From positions 1 to 57,411 of the forward strand of contig JAILIF010000030.1 in assembly GCA_024695405.1 (NCBI GenBank): DNA of 57,411 bases. The letters are read 5' to 3'. The notes below the pieces were generated by a model. It had not been told where the DNA came from and did not search any database. It saw only the letters and a list, made by a program, of their open reading frames with translations. The position numbers and the translations under genes are program-made. How positions within the stretch are numbered: the first letter of the stretch is position 1; the number at the start of each line of letters is the position of its first letter. Shown in pieces: positions 18,523 to 27,397 of this stretch. The stretch comes from Bacilli bacterium. Its GTDB lineage: Bacteria > Bacillota_I > Bacilli_A > RFN20 > CAG-826.

Positions 18523-19149
18523 ATGATAATTGTTGAAGTAATTCTACTCGGCATAGCTCTTAGCATGGATGCGTTTGCTGTAAGTGTATCATGTGGACTG
18601 ACTTATGTAGATTTGAATAAAAAGAAATGTTTTTTTATTGCTTTTGTATTCGGTTTAATGCAAGCATTAATGCCATTAATTGGGTACTGGATTGTTGAGT
18701 TAATAACTATTCTTGTAGATGAAGCTTCTGGAGCAGCCGTTGGGCAAATTGCCTCTACTATTGTTTCGTGTATTGCGTTTTCTCTTCTTATTTTCTTAGG
18801 AATCAAAATGATTATCGAAGCAGTTAAGGAAATGAAGAAAAGTGAAGAAGAGAAAGAACCAAAGAAATATTCTTTTAAAGAGGTCATGTATTTTGGTATT
18901 GCTACTAGCATTGATGCATTAGGTGCCGGAGTTGCTTTACATGCGGGTTTATCCAATAACGTTAGTATATGGTTACACGTCACCATCATTATGGTTTGTA
19001 CATTCACAATTTCCTTAATTGGAATCATTCTTGCAAAACAAGTTACAAAGCTATTAAAAGGTAAATTTGAGATAACAGGAATTATAGGTGGATGTATCTT
19101 AATTCTACTAGGAATTTGGATACTCTTGAGTCACTTTCTAGGATTATAA
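18523..19149 (+). CDS. mntP: Manganese efflux pump MntP
   Basis: A 208-residue membrane protein with six predicted segments and the two family motifs containing paired small and acidic residues: LGIALSMDAFAVSVSCGL near the start and FGIATSIDALGAGVAL near 125-140. It exports Mn2+ and protects against manganese excess. A charged loop (KKSEEEKEPKK) joins the two halves. Start follows a promoter by 8 nt with no Shine-Dalgarno. A clear terminator follows. Confidence 0.95.
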   Translation: MIIVEVILLGIALSMDAFAVSVSCGLTYVDLNKKKCFFIAFVFGLMQALMPLIGYWIVELITILVDEASGAAVGQIASTIVSCIAFSLLIFLGIKMIIEAVKEMKKSEEEKEPKKYSFKEVMYFGIATSIDALGAGVALHAGLSNNVSIWLHVTIIMVCTFTISLIGIILAKQVTKLLKGKFEITGIIGGCILILLGIWILLSHFLGL

Positions 19150-19152
19150 AAA

Positions 19153-19186
19153 ACCAAGCATTTGAAATAACGCTTGGTATTTTTTT
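19153..19186 (+). terminator. Intrinsic terminator after mntP
   Basis: Seven-base perfect arms ACCAAGC/GCTTGGT, 12-nt loop, followed by a run of T, 4 nt after the mntP stop. Confidence 0.9.
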
Positions 19187-19213
19187 AGTATTTATTACAA
19201 AGTAAGCATTGAA

Positions 19214-19849
19214 TTATTTCAATAGTTCCTCAATAGAATTTATTCTTGTATACTTTTCGTTTGAGTACTCATTATGTCTATCTAGAAGCACTCCATCAAT
19301 TCCTGCATTTTTGGCTGCTAAAATGTCATTAACAGCGTCTCCTACGTAGACAACTTCATCAAGGGAAAATTTCTCTTTTATCTTATCTAATGCTACAAGA
19401 ATCGGTGTTGGATCTGGCTTAGTTTCTTTAACGGTTTCGTTACCAACTATCACATCAAATAATCCAAAATCCATATCAAACATTTTCAAAACATCTTTAA
19501 CGTGTTTTTCATTATTAGACGTCACTATGCCTAATATAGCCACACTCATCTTTAAATCAATAATTGTGTCATACGTATCTTCATATATTGAAATGCGTTT
19601 GTTAGATTCTTTGGAATTAACTAGTTCAGTTATCAAATTTAAAAATGGTTCAATATCTTCTTCTCTATAAGAAGGGACAATTTTTCTATATGTTTCTGGA
19701 ATAGGAACTCTTGTGTAATGAAGAACATCATCTTCGTTAAGTTGTACTCCCTTTTTTAGAAAAGCTTCTTTAAAAACATATGTACTGCTGTCAAGAGTAT
19801 CAAATAAAGTGCCATCAAAATCAAATAGATATACTTTGTATTGTTTCAT
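19214..19849 (-). CDS. HAD-family phosphatase (phosphoglycolate phosphatase-like)
   Basis: A 211-residue HAD hydrolase with all four motifs: DFDGTL (nucleophile Asp at 10), VTSNNEKH (Thr/Ser motif), the Lys in KETKPDP, and VGDAVNDILAAKNAG. The small helical cap fits the Gph/PgmB-like subfamily; the substrate is unknown. ATG overlaps the stop of the GNAT gene (TAATG), so the two are coupled. Confidence 0.92.
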   Translation of the reverse strand: MKQYKVYLFDFDGTLFDTLDSSTYVFKEAFLKKGVQLNEDDVLHYTRVPIPETYRKIVPSYREEDIEPFLNLITELVNSKESNKRISIYEDTYDTIIDLKMSVAILGIVTSNNEKHVKDVLKMFDMDFGLFDVIVGNETVKETKPDPTPILVALDKIKEKFSLDEVVYVGDAVNDILAAKNAGIDGVLLDRHNEYSNEKYTRINSIEELLK

Positions 19850-20340
19850 TAATCCACCACTAATTCGTATGCGTTTCTAAGTCCGCCTTCAACAGGACTT
19901 ATAATACCACAATATTGAAAACCATTCTTTAGAATAGTTCTAATCATGGATTTATTACAGGAATGTGTATCGATTCGTATATTGAGTTTATTCTTAGTTA
20001 TTTCTGAAACAATATAAGAAAAAATATCTTTTTCTCTTTGAGAAGAAGCTAATCTATGAATTGTTCCATATGGTCTATCTGTTTTCCATGCACCATCAAT
20101 TTCTAGATAAGTTCTATCAACGCCGATAATATAAGCAAATGTCGCTAATATTCCTTTTTCATCATCTTCAACAATATAAGATTGTCCTAATTCTATATCA
20201 GAGATAATTATTTCTTTGCTAGGCCAATTGTCATGCCATTGATTAGGATTACCATGACTGGCCATATATTTCCTAGCGTTATCAAAAATAATAAGCATTT
20301 CTGGCAAATCATTCATTGTAGATTTTCTAATTCTTTTCAT
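19849..20340 (-). CDS. GNAT family N-acetyltransferase
   Basis: A 163-residue single-domain acetyltransferase. It opens with RKSTMNDLPEMLIIFDNARKYMASHGNPNQW, typical of GNATs of this type, and has YTLEI-like strand DRTYLEIDGAW followed by YGTIHRLASS. Substrate cannot be told. The stop overlaps the HAD start. No Shine-Dalgarno; TATAAT/TATATT hexamers lie 12 and 4 nt before ATG. Confidence 0.9.
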   Translation of the reverse strand: MKRIRKSTMNDLPEMLIIFDNARKYMASHGNPNQWHDNWPSKEIIISDIELGQSYIVEDDEKGILATFAYIIGVDRTYLEIDGAWKTDRPYGTIHRLASSQREKDIFSYIVSEITKNKLNIRIDTHSCNKSMIRTILKNGFQYCGIISPVEGGLRNAYELVVD

Positions 20341-20996
20341 ATCGAATATATTATTATATTTTAAATTTTCCTAAAAGAAATAAGCATTTAATATTACGCC
20401 TTATTGCTTTATATATTCATTCATTCTTTGTGTTAATTTTTGAAATGTACATTAATCGCCATAAAATGAACGATTAATCGATTTTGTACACTACCAAAAT
20501 CTATCTTTTTTAATGCCTAACTCAGACAAGAAAATAACTTATAATTCTATAGACAAAATTGTCTCATTTTTTTGCCTAATTTTTTAAAGAGTTAAACGGC
20601 ATCATTTCTTCAAATGTTTTAATCAAAAAAGAATAGAATTTTTCATTGTATATTTCATAGTAAGAAAAGCCAGAAAATGCCGAGAGTAAAAGCAATATTG
20701 TTTCCATTAAACTTTTGATAAAACATAATCCAAACATTAGAGAATATTTCCGCTAGAAGTAGGAGCAGTTTTAAGCTGTTTTTTTAATAAAAAGTTTTCC
20801 ACACACATTATGGCTGTGCAAAAAAATCACTTTCCACTTTTTTACGCTGTGGAGAAAATGAAAAAAGTTATCCACATAACATTACTTTAGTAAAAACTAC
20901 TAATTTTATACTATCGTTATTGATTTAACCTACATTTGAATATAATTAAATCCACCGATTTTCAATCATTCAGTAGCTTTTTTTCACTTACTTATT
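20341..20996. other. 656-bp non-coding gap
   Basis: No ORF of note on either strand. Contents seen: the promoter region of the GNAT gene on the left, a short GACAAAATTGTC palindrome followed by T-rich sequence near 20,550, several homopolymeric A/T stretches, and the DnaA-box cluster at 20795-20876. No tRNA or known structured RNA was recognised. Confidence 0.6.
20795..20876. promoter_or_regulatory. DnaA-box cluster (four boxes in 82 bp)
   Basis: Boxes close to TTATNCACA: TTTTCCACA (20795-20803, plus), TTTTGCACA (20815-20823, minus), TTCTCCACA (20848-20856, minus), TTATCCACA (20868-20876, plus, perfect). Immediately after the last box the plus strand has ACTACTAAT (20897-20905), recalling DnaA-trio sequences beside Firmicute unwinding regions. 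It could be oriC or a secondary DnaA-binding cluster. Confidence 0.6.
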
Positions 20997-21413
20997 TCAC
21001 TCTTGTTGGGAGTTACTTTTTACTATTGAAATAATATAAAACAAGAGGCCAAATAGAAGCAACGTTCCACCTACTACACTATAGATAATTATGTGAATAT
21101 CTCTAGTCGTTCCGTATATTTCTAAGAAGCCTTTAAAATAACATCCAACAGTGAGTGTAGCAACACCAGAATTATAGAGATTTGAACATATTGAATTTGG
21201 GCCTTTTTTTGTCTTTGATAAAGTTATGATTAAGTATGGCATTAATCCTAGTGTTAGAGGCACTAAAAATCCAAGCAACATAAACCAGGAAATTACACCA
21301 TGAGCCCTAGTCTCGTATATATATCCAAATAGCATGCAGAAAACAACTACACCACAGTAGATGAAAAGGTTTCTTATTACATTCTTTCTATTATTATTTA
21401 AAGAGAATAGCAT
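20997..21413 (-). CDS. Small multi-pass membrane protein, function unknown
   Basis: A 138-residue protein with four predicted membrane segments (near 14-32, 40-62, 75-95 and 105-130). No family recognised. It overlaps the end of the NAGPA-domain gene by 20 nt and ends in TGA, so it is the third gene of the GT2-GtrA/NAGPA unit and may act with them at the cell surface. Confidence 0.7.
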   Translation of the reverse strand: MLFSLNNNRKNVIRNLFIYCGVVVFCMLFGYIYETRAHGVISWFMLLGFLVPLTLGLMPYLIITLSKTKKGPNSICSNLYNSGVATLTVGCYFKGFLEIYGTTRDIHIIIYSVVGGTLLLFGLLFYIISIVKSNSQQE

Positions 21414-22356
21414 CGCCGATTTCCCTTTCTTCTATTTCGCCATTTTCAGCCTTAGGTCTATTTAGTACTTCTCCTCTGAACCACATTGTTGCGGATCCAC
21501 CACCATCAAGGTTATAAGCTACTTTAACGCCTTTACTATGAATAAATTCAGCAGCCTCATATAAACTCTGGCCGTATGAATCAGGAAGCCTGCCCTCGCT
21601 TATAGTTATAAAGTAATGCAAAGGTTCAATTATTCCTATAACGCTTCTTTGATTTCCATAATTTTGTGCAATTCCAGTACTAACTTCAGAATTATTTTCT
21701 ACAACAATCTTATAGTCATTAACTAATGCTGGACCAAACGAAAATACCTGCCATGGCTTTTTCGGACTAGACATTATGCTATTTAATGGAGTTTTAGTTT
21801 CTTCTATTATTTCAAAGGATCCATCATTCCAAATCACTAAATCCTCATCACCAAGATTCTTGCTTCTTGAACTGTCCCTAAAAGCCTCTCCATTTCTTAC
21901 AACATAACCGTATTCGCGTCCTGCATAATTATCACCGCTTATTGCAAATACTGCATTACCATCGCTTGCAATTTTAGATGTTTTATTATAAATGTTACGG
22001 CCAAAAGTAATCTTACCTTCTTTATTAGAAGCAAACCTTCCTAATAAGTGTTCTACATCGATAATTCGAACATCAGCACAAAATACTATAGTATCAACTA
22101 GTTTATTCTTTTTATCTTTGGTTTTAACAATTTCTTTATAAATCTTTATTTCAAGAGCACTAGACTTGTAATAACGTAAATATTCGTTGTTTTCCGTTAT
22201 AATTTCATCGTTTTCATTTTCAGGAAGCTTATCACCATATTTATCTTCAACAATAATTTGGTTTGAGTCAGGTATTATTAAGGTGTCTAAAACAGAATAA
22301 ACTGCATAACACGATAGGCCTATACCAAACACCAAAGGGAAAACAAACTTTTTCAT
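21394..22356 (-). CDS. Phosphodiester glycosidase (NAGPA domain) exported protein
   Basis: A 320-residue protein with an N-terminal signal/anchor (MKKFVFPLVFGIGLSCYAVYSVLD). The remainder matches the NAGPA/DUF2233 fold: AISGDNYAGREYG, GFGPALV-like SFGPALVNDYK, and the hallmark NLDGGGSATMWFRGEVLNRP near the end. Relatives cleave phosphodiester-linked sugars from teichoic acid-type or capsule polymers outside the membrane. It overlaps the GT2-GtrA gene by four bases (ATGA), which places it in a surface-glycan context. Confidence 0.9.
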   Translation of the reverse strand: MKKFVFPLVFGIGLSCYAVYSVLDTLIIPDSNQIIVEDKYGDKLPENENDEIITENNEYLRYYKSSALEIKIYKEIVKTKDKKNKLVDTIVFCADVRIIDVEHLLGRFASNKEGKITFGRNIYNKTSKIASDGNAVFAISGDNYAGREYGYVVRNGEAFRDSSRSKNLGDEDLVIWNDGSFEIIEETKTPLNSIMSSPKKPWQVFSFGPALVNDYKIVVENNSEVSTGIAQNYGNQRSVIGIIEPLHYFITISEGRLPDSYGQSLYEAAEFIHSKGVKVAYNLDGGGSATMWFRGEVLNRPKAENGEIEEREIGDAILFK

Positions 22357-23399
22357 TCAACTTTTCTTTTTGCTCTTATAACAATAATCTTTTGAACGAT
22401 ATAAGAGGCAACAAACAATATAGCTTCAACTAATAGCTTAGCAACCATGTTGTTCCATCCAGCTACATCAACCAATAACGCAACAAATGCGGTATTTAAC
22501 CCCATGTTTACACCTGCAAGTATAAAATACTTAATCGCATATTTCAGTGTCTTACCTCGCTTAAGTTTAAACACAAAGAACATGTTAATTGTAAAGTTAA
22601 CAACTGAGGCAACAATTCTAGCAATTATGTTAGCCACAATTGTTTTTAGCGCCATATCGTCAGGGAAGATAGCACACAAAAGCGCAAATAAGCCGAAATC
22701 AACTAAAAAGCCAATTATAGAAGACATAGCAAACTTCATAAATTGTTTAAAGATTCTTAAAGAATCTCTTAAAGGATTGTAATGACTTCTAGAATTATTG
22801 TCTAAATAAATCGTTGCAATAGGAACTTCAATAATAGGAATTCTTTCACGAGACAAATAAAGAATCATATTTGTTTCGTATTCATAACGGTTTCCTTCGA
22901 TTTCTAATAAATTTTCAATGTTTTTATATGTAAAAGCTCTTAAACCAGTTTGAGTATCATAGATGTTATTACCAGTAGATAATCGCATAAGAGTTCTAGC
23001 AACAAAATTACCAAATACAGATTTCTTTTGATCGGTTTGTTTAAAGTTTCTACTTCCAAGAATTAAACAATCTGGCTGTTTTTCTGCTTTTTGTATAACT
23101 TTTAAAGCGTCTTCATATGTATGTTGACCATCGCCATCAATAGTTACAACAGCGTATTCTTTATCCTTAAAAGCTTCTTGTATATATTTAAGACCTGTTT
23201 TTAAAGCAGCGCCTTTACCTCTATTTGTATTATGTCTTAAAACTGTGCATGCTTTCGGAATCATGTTAAAAACAGAATCATATTCAGGTCCACTTCCATC
23301 GTTAACAACGACAATATGAAAAGATTGCATACATCTTAAAACAGTCTTAACAAGTAAGTCATCTGGTTGATAAGAAGGGATAAGTGCGATGTATTCCAT
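22353..23399 (-). CDS. Family 2 glycosyltransferase fused to a GtrA membrane domain
   Basis: A 348-residue protein. Residues 1-215 are a GT2 domain of the dolichyl-phosphate mannose synthase type (IPSYQPDDLL, NDGSG, TIDGDGQHTYEDA, LGSRNF); residues about 220-345 form four membrane segments of the GtrA family. It likely moves a sugar to a polyprenyl-phosphate carrier and helps flip it for surface glycan decoration. It leads an overlapping operon with the phosphodiester glycosidase and a small membrane protein. Confidence 0.92.
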   Translation of the reverse strand: MEYIALIPSYQPDDLLVKTVLRCMQSFHIVVVNDGSGPEYDSVFNMIPKACTVLRHNTNRGKGAALKTGLKYIQEAFKDKEYAVVTIDGDGQHTYEDALKVIQKAEKQPDCLILGSRNFKQTDQKKSVFGNFVARTLMRLSTGNNIYDTQTGLRAFTYKNIENLLEIEGNRYEYETNMILYLSRERIPIIEVPIATIYLDNNSRSHYNPLRDSLRIFKQFMKFAMSSIIGFLVDFGLFALLCAIFPDDMALKTIVANIIARIVASVVNFTINMFFVFKLKRGKTLKYAIKYFILAGVNMGLNTAFVALLVDVAGWNNMVAKLLVEAILFVASYIVQKIIVIRAKRKVE

Positions 23400-23466
23400 G
23401 TTTTCCTCTTGCTTAAATTACATAAATTATATTTATTTAACGCAAAAATGTATAGAAAAAATAAAA

Positions 23467-23492
23467 GAAAAAAAAGAACCCTAAGGATTCTT
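23467..23492 (-). terminator. Intrinsic terminator after the TM2 gene
   Basis: AAGAATCC/GGTTCTT stem with TTAG loop region, followed on the minus strand by TTTTTTTTCTTTT, directly at the stop of the 23499 gene. Confidence 0.75.
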
Positions 23493-23498
23493 TTCATA

Positions 23499-23843
23499 TT
23501 AATATTTGTTATCAGTTTTTATTCTTTTCGCAAATTCTTCATCACTTTCAAGTAGCATCATAATTCCTTGAACGATGCCGATAATCCAAGGAATTCCTGT
23601 CCAGAAGAATATTGCAGAAATAATGCCAAGATTTTTATTTCCTAAATAGAAATGCTGAATTCCAAATTCGCCAAGAAAAAGTGCTAGTAATGCAGCAATA
23701 ATTTTATTCTTTCCGTTAACATTTTCACCGAAAATGGATTCAATAGTACTTTCTTCATTTTTTAAAGGTGCAACTTGTTTCCCACAGTGAGGGCAAACAA
23801 CACAATCATCATCGATTTCTGCACCACAAAACTTACAATACAT
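23499..23843 (-). CDS. Zinc-ribbon TM2 domain membrane protein
   Basis: A 114-residue protein. An N-terminal zinc ribbon has two CxxC pairs (CKFCG and CPHCG), followed by a TM2 domain with two membrane segments (KNKIIAALLALFLGEFGIQHFYLGN and the IPWIIGIVQGIMML region). TM2 proteins are common in Firmicutes but have no agreed function. RBS GGAGTT precedes ATG. It stands alone with its own terminator. Confidence 0.92.
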   Translation of the reverse strand: MYCKFCGAEIDDDCVVCPHCGKQVAPLKNEESTIESIFGENVNGKNKIIAALLALFLGEFGIQHFYLGNKNLGIISAIFFWTGIPWIIGIVQGIMMLLESDEEFAKRIKTDNKY

Positions 23844-23888
23844 AACAACAACTCCTTAAATTTATTTAAAAATAAATCGTAAACTATT

Positions 23889-24653
23889 TTATAGAATTCT
23901 TGCTCTCTTATCTCTAAATAGTAGTAAGACTGTTACGATGTACGCAACAACTGCAACACCAGCAGCAATTACAGGGAAGAAGTTTGGAACCCCCAATACC
24001 ATTCCTTGAATAAATACAAGTGCATTTCCAGCAAGCAATAAGCCAAGGAATACTACATTGTTGACGTGTTTATATCTTTCTTCGCTAAAGAGGAATAGCA
24101 TCATGATTGTGAAAGTAACAACTAATCCGCCACTTGTCAAAGCTTCAAAGACTAAATAAATTTTTCTACCATATGAATCGACATTTGTTACATTGTGAAC
24201 TAGTGGAATTGCCATTCCGAACGCAATAAAGTAAATAAACGAAGCAATTGTAGAACCCACAGCTTCTTTTTTATGCATGATTTCAATGAATTTGGTGAAG
24301 CATGCAACAAACAAGAAAATATATGCAATGAATTGAATGATAATTTGTGACTCAGGAGTATCAAGCATACCAGCAACAAGAAGAACACCAGCATCAATAA
24401 TCATTAGTTTACTATTAGCGCCAATACCATTTGCAAGAATCTTTCCAATAATTCTTAGGAAAATAACTAAAGCCAAGAATAAGCAAAAAGTTGTTAGACC
24501 GAAACTATAGATATTAAAAGCGCCTTTAAGGTAAACCTTAGCGAATCCATATTTAGTCAAACTAGAGACAATGGAATAAACACGTTCTAAAAACAAAATT
24601 AGAAAATAACCGCCAAAGCCTGTTAACATCAAAATATTATGCTTTTTCTCCAT
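23889..24653 (-). CDS. Polytopic membrane protein, function unknown
   Basis: A 254-residue protein with about seven or eight hydrophobic segments along its length and few charged residues; it starts MEKKHNILMLTGFGGYFLIL. No motif recognised. RBS AAGGAG. The next upstream gene is the large secreted protein 158 bp away. Confidence 0.75.
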   Translation of the reverse strand: MEKKHNILMLTGFGGYFLILFLERVYSIVSSLTKYGFAKVYLKGAFNIYSFGLTTFCLFLALVIFLRIIGKILANGIGANSKLMIIDAGVLLVAGMLDTPESQIIIQFIAYIFLFVACFTKFIEIMHKKEAVGSTIASFIYFIAFGMAIPLVHNVTNVDSYGRKIYLVFEALTSGGLVVTFTIMMLFLFSEERYKHVNNVVFLGLLLAGNALVFIQGMVLGVPNFFPVIAAGVAVVAYIVTVLLLFRDKRARIL

Positions 24654-24811
24654 AATAATTTCTCCTTATTACTCTTAATCACTTCTTATAATAAGAAACA
24701 ACTATAAAAAAGTCAAAAAATTATTGTTATAATTTGAAATATGCAGTTATATTCCTGTGTAGAAACACAAAATATATGTCAAAATTTGTTGTTTTAAAGA
24801 AATATCAAAAA

Positions 24812-27190
24812 CTAAACCATTTCAAAGCTTACAAAAATATAATCCTCGTAAGTAGCCGATGTGTAATATAGACAAGGAATAACGTAATAAAGGTCGCATA
24901 TCAAATCAGTATACAAAAGAGCTTGATTGTTATCTCCTCCATCATCGTTCTTAAGTGAAAGTTCGTCGGTACATGGATTGACAAAATACAAATATGTATC
25001 AACATATGCTCCGTCATAACCAGTATTAATTTTGTATCTTCCTTTATTATTAATTCTCACTACAAATGGATTTACACTATCCTTTATATGTCTAAAATGA
25101 CTCTCGTGTCCAGAAGAAGAAACTTCTATTTTATTAAAGAAACTCTGATATGTTTGTTCAGAGCCAATTCCATAACGCTGATTAATTTGTGTTATTGATA
25201 TTTTTGTATATCCATATTCACTTTCGTTATAAAAATTAACGATTAATGAGTATTTTACGTTAGGAAATAAGTCTGAAACTATAAAGGCATTATAAGAATA
25301 TCCACCATCGTCGTTTGATGCCACTAGATTTCCATTCCAATCATATAATTCAAAATATGTATCTTTATTTCCAAAGGATTGTATGACCTTTTTTCCAGAT
25401 TTCTCAAACGTAATTTCTACATTTGCTTTCTGTCCTGGCAACAAAGAAATTCTCTTTTCGTAATACCTGTTAGCGGCAACACTAGCAACCGAAACTGCAG
25501 TGTTATATGTGGCATCACATCTTCCACTAAAAGAAGCAATATTTTCTTTTGATAAAATTTGACCATGGTTAAAATATTTTTGATTGTTATATATATAAAA
25601 ATAACTTATCCATTCTTTTTCTACCTTTAATCCCTTTAAAAGAAATGCGGCTAGTCCAGAAAATCTTTCATAATAATATGCTTTATCTATGTAACTACTT
25701 GGTGCAATGCGCTGCACATTTATAAAATTAGGGCACCCATTAATGTCAATGCTATTACTTAAACTATCAGGAATACAAATAACTTTTTCTATGCCAGTCA
25801 AATTAAAAAATCTAATTGTCACACTATTATCTTCATAACTTGCAACTGAGCAGGTTACACCATCTTTTATTTGGTTAATTTGAACAGTCATGGTAAGAAG
25901 AAAATCTGAAGCCAAGTCATCTTTTGTTTTAAAATTGGTGCAATACGTAATGTAGGTAGTACTTTTTCCATTTTCAAGCCAATTATAGCGAAAACTTATA
26001 TACTCATCTTTATTTGTTTCAACACATACACGCCTGGTCGAAAACGGACCAATAGAAATGCCGGAAAAGCTAAGAGAACTACCACACCATTGCGATGCAG
26101 CAAGGCGGTTCGTTGAAACGGTTGTATATGTTAAATTGACAGGATATTTATTCGGATTTGTAATTTCTATGTTCGCAACAAATTTTTTATTTCCATTGCT
26201 AATTTTACTGAGATAATCGAGCTTAGCATAGACATTATTTTGAACTGGCATTAGCAAACTACTTTTCAAAAAATCCGAAGGCAAAGCATTAACTAGATTG
26301 TCCAAAATACTTATACCCGCATATTTAAACGCAGCATTAACCAATTCCGAACAAAACCAATCTTCGGAATTATTGCTCAAATGTGGACTACGCAAAAAAT
26401 CAAAAGTATATGGTTTCCCAACTTGTCGTTTAATAAAAGGGGACACAACGTTTTTAATTTTATTAACGTAATCATTACTTACGTTGTAGTTTCCGCTTGA
26501 TTTTGGTCTTAAAATAACGCATCCGTAATCGACCATTCTACCATCATCTAGGAAGCCATACATTACGCCTCTACCAACAGCATCAACAGTTCTAATAAAG
26601 GAATTAGGCGAAATCGGATTTCCAAAAATTTTAGCATCACACTTTCTATCTACATCTAAAACATATCCAACATGTCCTATATTTCCCAAAATAGTGTTTG
26701 TTTCAACGACAATGTCGCCTTCCTTGATAAAAGAATAGTCAAAATTATAATGCAAATCTCTATGGAAAGCTATTTCAGGAATAGAATTGCAATGGTCGAA
26801 TTCATAGTGTCTTTCAGATCGAAAATATAATCCTTTTAAAATGTAATCGGCCTCCATTAGTTTATTAACACCATCACCGCCATAAGCTTCATCTGAAATG
26901 GCGCTTGATTTTTGAATAACCGAATTGGTGTACTCTACCAAATTTCTCGAATTTGACTCATAATATCCATTTTTAAAATTTTCAAAAGATTCAATTTTGC
27001 TATTATTATTTTTCGTTTCCTCTGCAGCAACAGAATAATATTTTTCAAAAACATCATCGTAAGAAACCACAGAATAATAATCATTTTCAAACTGTTCTTG
27101 TGCAGAGCACGCACTAGTATGTTGGTTATTTTCAAATCCAAAAACAACCATCAAAACAGCAATTGAAACAAATGCTTTCTTTAGTATCAT
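24812..27190 (-). CDS. Large secreted YiiX/NlpC-like (permuted papain) protein with PPC-like repeats
   Basis: A 792-residue protein with an N-terminal signal sequence (MILKKAFVSIAVLMVVFGF). Residues about 150-300 look like a permuted papain fold of the YiiX/NlpC-P60 type: EGDIVVETNTILGNIGHVGYV gives His173, and EDWFCSELVNAAFKYAG gives the candidate catalytic Cys280; in this family His precedes Cys. The C-terminal part has two related beta-rich segments, each with DTY followed by a NDDGG motif (about 605-660 and 720-785), resembling pre-peptidase C-terminal domains. Likely a cell-envelope amidase or peptidase. RBS GGGGAGGG. The catalytic call is moderately sure. Confidence 0.75.
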   Translation of the reverse strand: MILKKAFVSIAVLMVVFGFENNQHTSACSAQEQFENDYYSVVSYDDVFEKYYSVAAEETKNNNSKIESFENFKNGYYESNSRNLVEYTNSVIQKSSAISDEAYGGDGVNKLMEADYILKGLYFRSERHYEFDHCNSIPEIAFHRDLHYNFDYSFIKEGDIVVETNTILGNIGHVGYVLDVDRKCDAKIFGNPISPNSFIRTVDAVGRGVMYGFLDDGRMVDYGCVILRPKSSGNYNVSNDYVNKIKNVVSPFIKRQVGKPYTFDFLRSPHLSNNSEDWFCSELVNAAFKYAGISILDNLVNALPSDFLKSSLLMPVQNNVYAKLDYLSKISNGNKKFVANIEITNPNKYPVNLTYTTVSTNRLAASQWCGSSLSFSGISIGPFSTRRVCVETNKDEYISFRYNWLENGKSTTYITYCTNFKTKDDLASDFLLTMTVQINQIKDGVTCSVASYEDNSVTIRFFNLTGIEKVICIPDSLSNSIDINGCPNFINVQRIAPSSYIDKAYYYERFSGLAAFLLKGLKVEKEWISYFYIYNNQKYFNHGQILSKENIASFSGRCDATYNTAVSVASVAANRYYEKRISLLPGQKANVEITFEKSGKKVIQSFGNKDTYFELYDWNGNLVASNDDGGYSYNAFIVSDLFPNVKYSLIVNFYNESEYGYTKISITQINQRYGIGSEQTYQSFFNKIEVSSSGHESHFRHIKDSVNPFVVRINNKGRYKINTGYDGAYVDTYLYFVNPCTDELSLKNDDGGDNNQALLYTDLICDLYYVIPCLYYTSATYEDYIFVSFEMV

Positions 27191-27397
27191 ATAAAACCCT
27201 CCCCAAAAGCTAAAATAATTATATAAAAACGATTAACCGTTTACATCATTTTTTTAACTAAAAGTCTTCCTAATTAGAAACAATTTTGCTTTTTGTACGT
27301 GCTCTAAAAAGAAGAAAAAAATAGAGCCAAAAGTACATAACAATAGATTGAAGATTTTTATTTCAGGTTATTTGGACTAAAATCACTCTTTTAAAAA

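Noticed and set aside
20341-20996. A replication origin with strand switch
   Set aside because: Only partly supported: DnaA boxes exist but the gene orientation does not diverge here, so I report a cluster, not a proven oriC.
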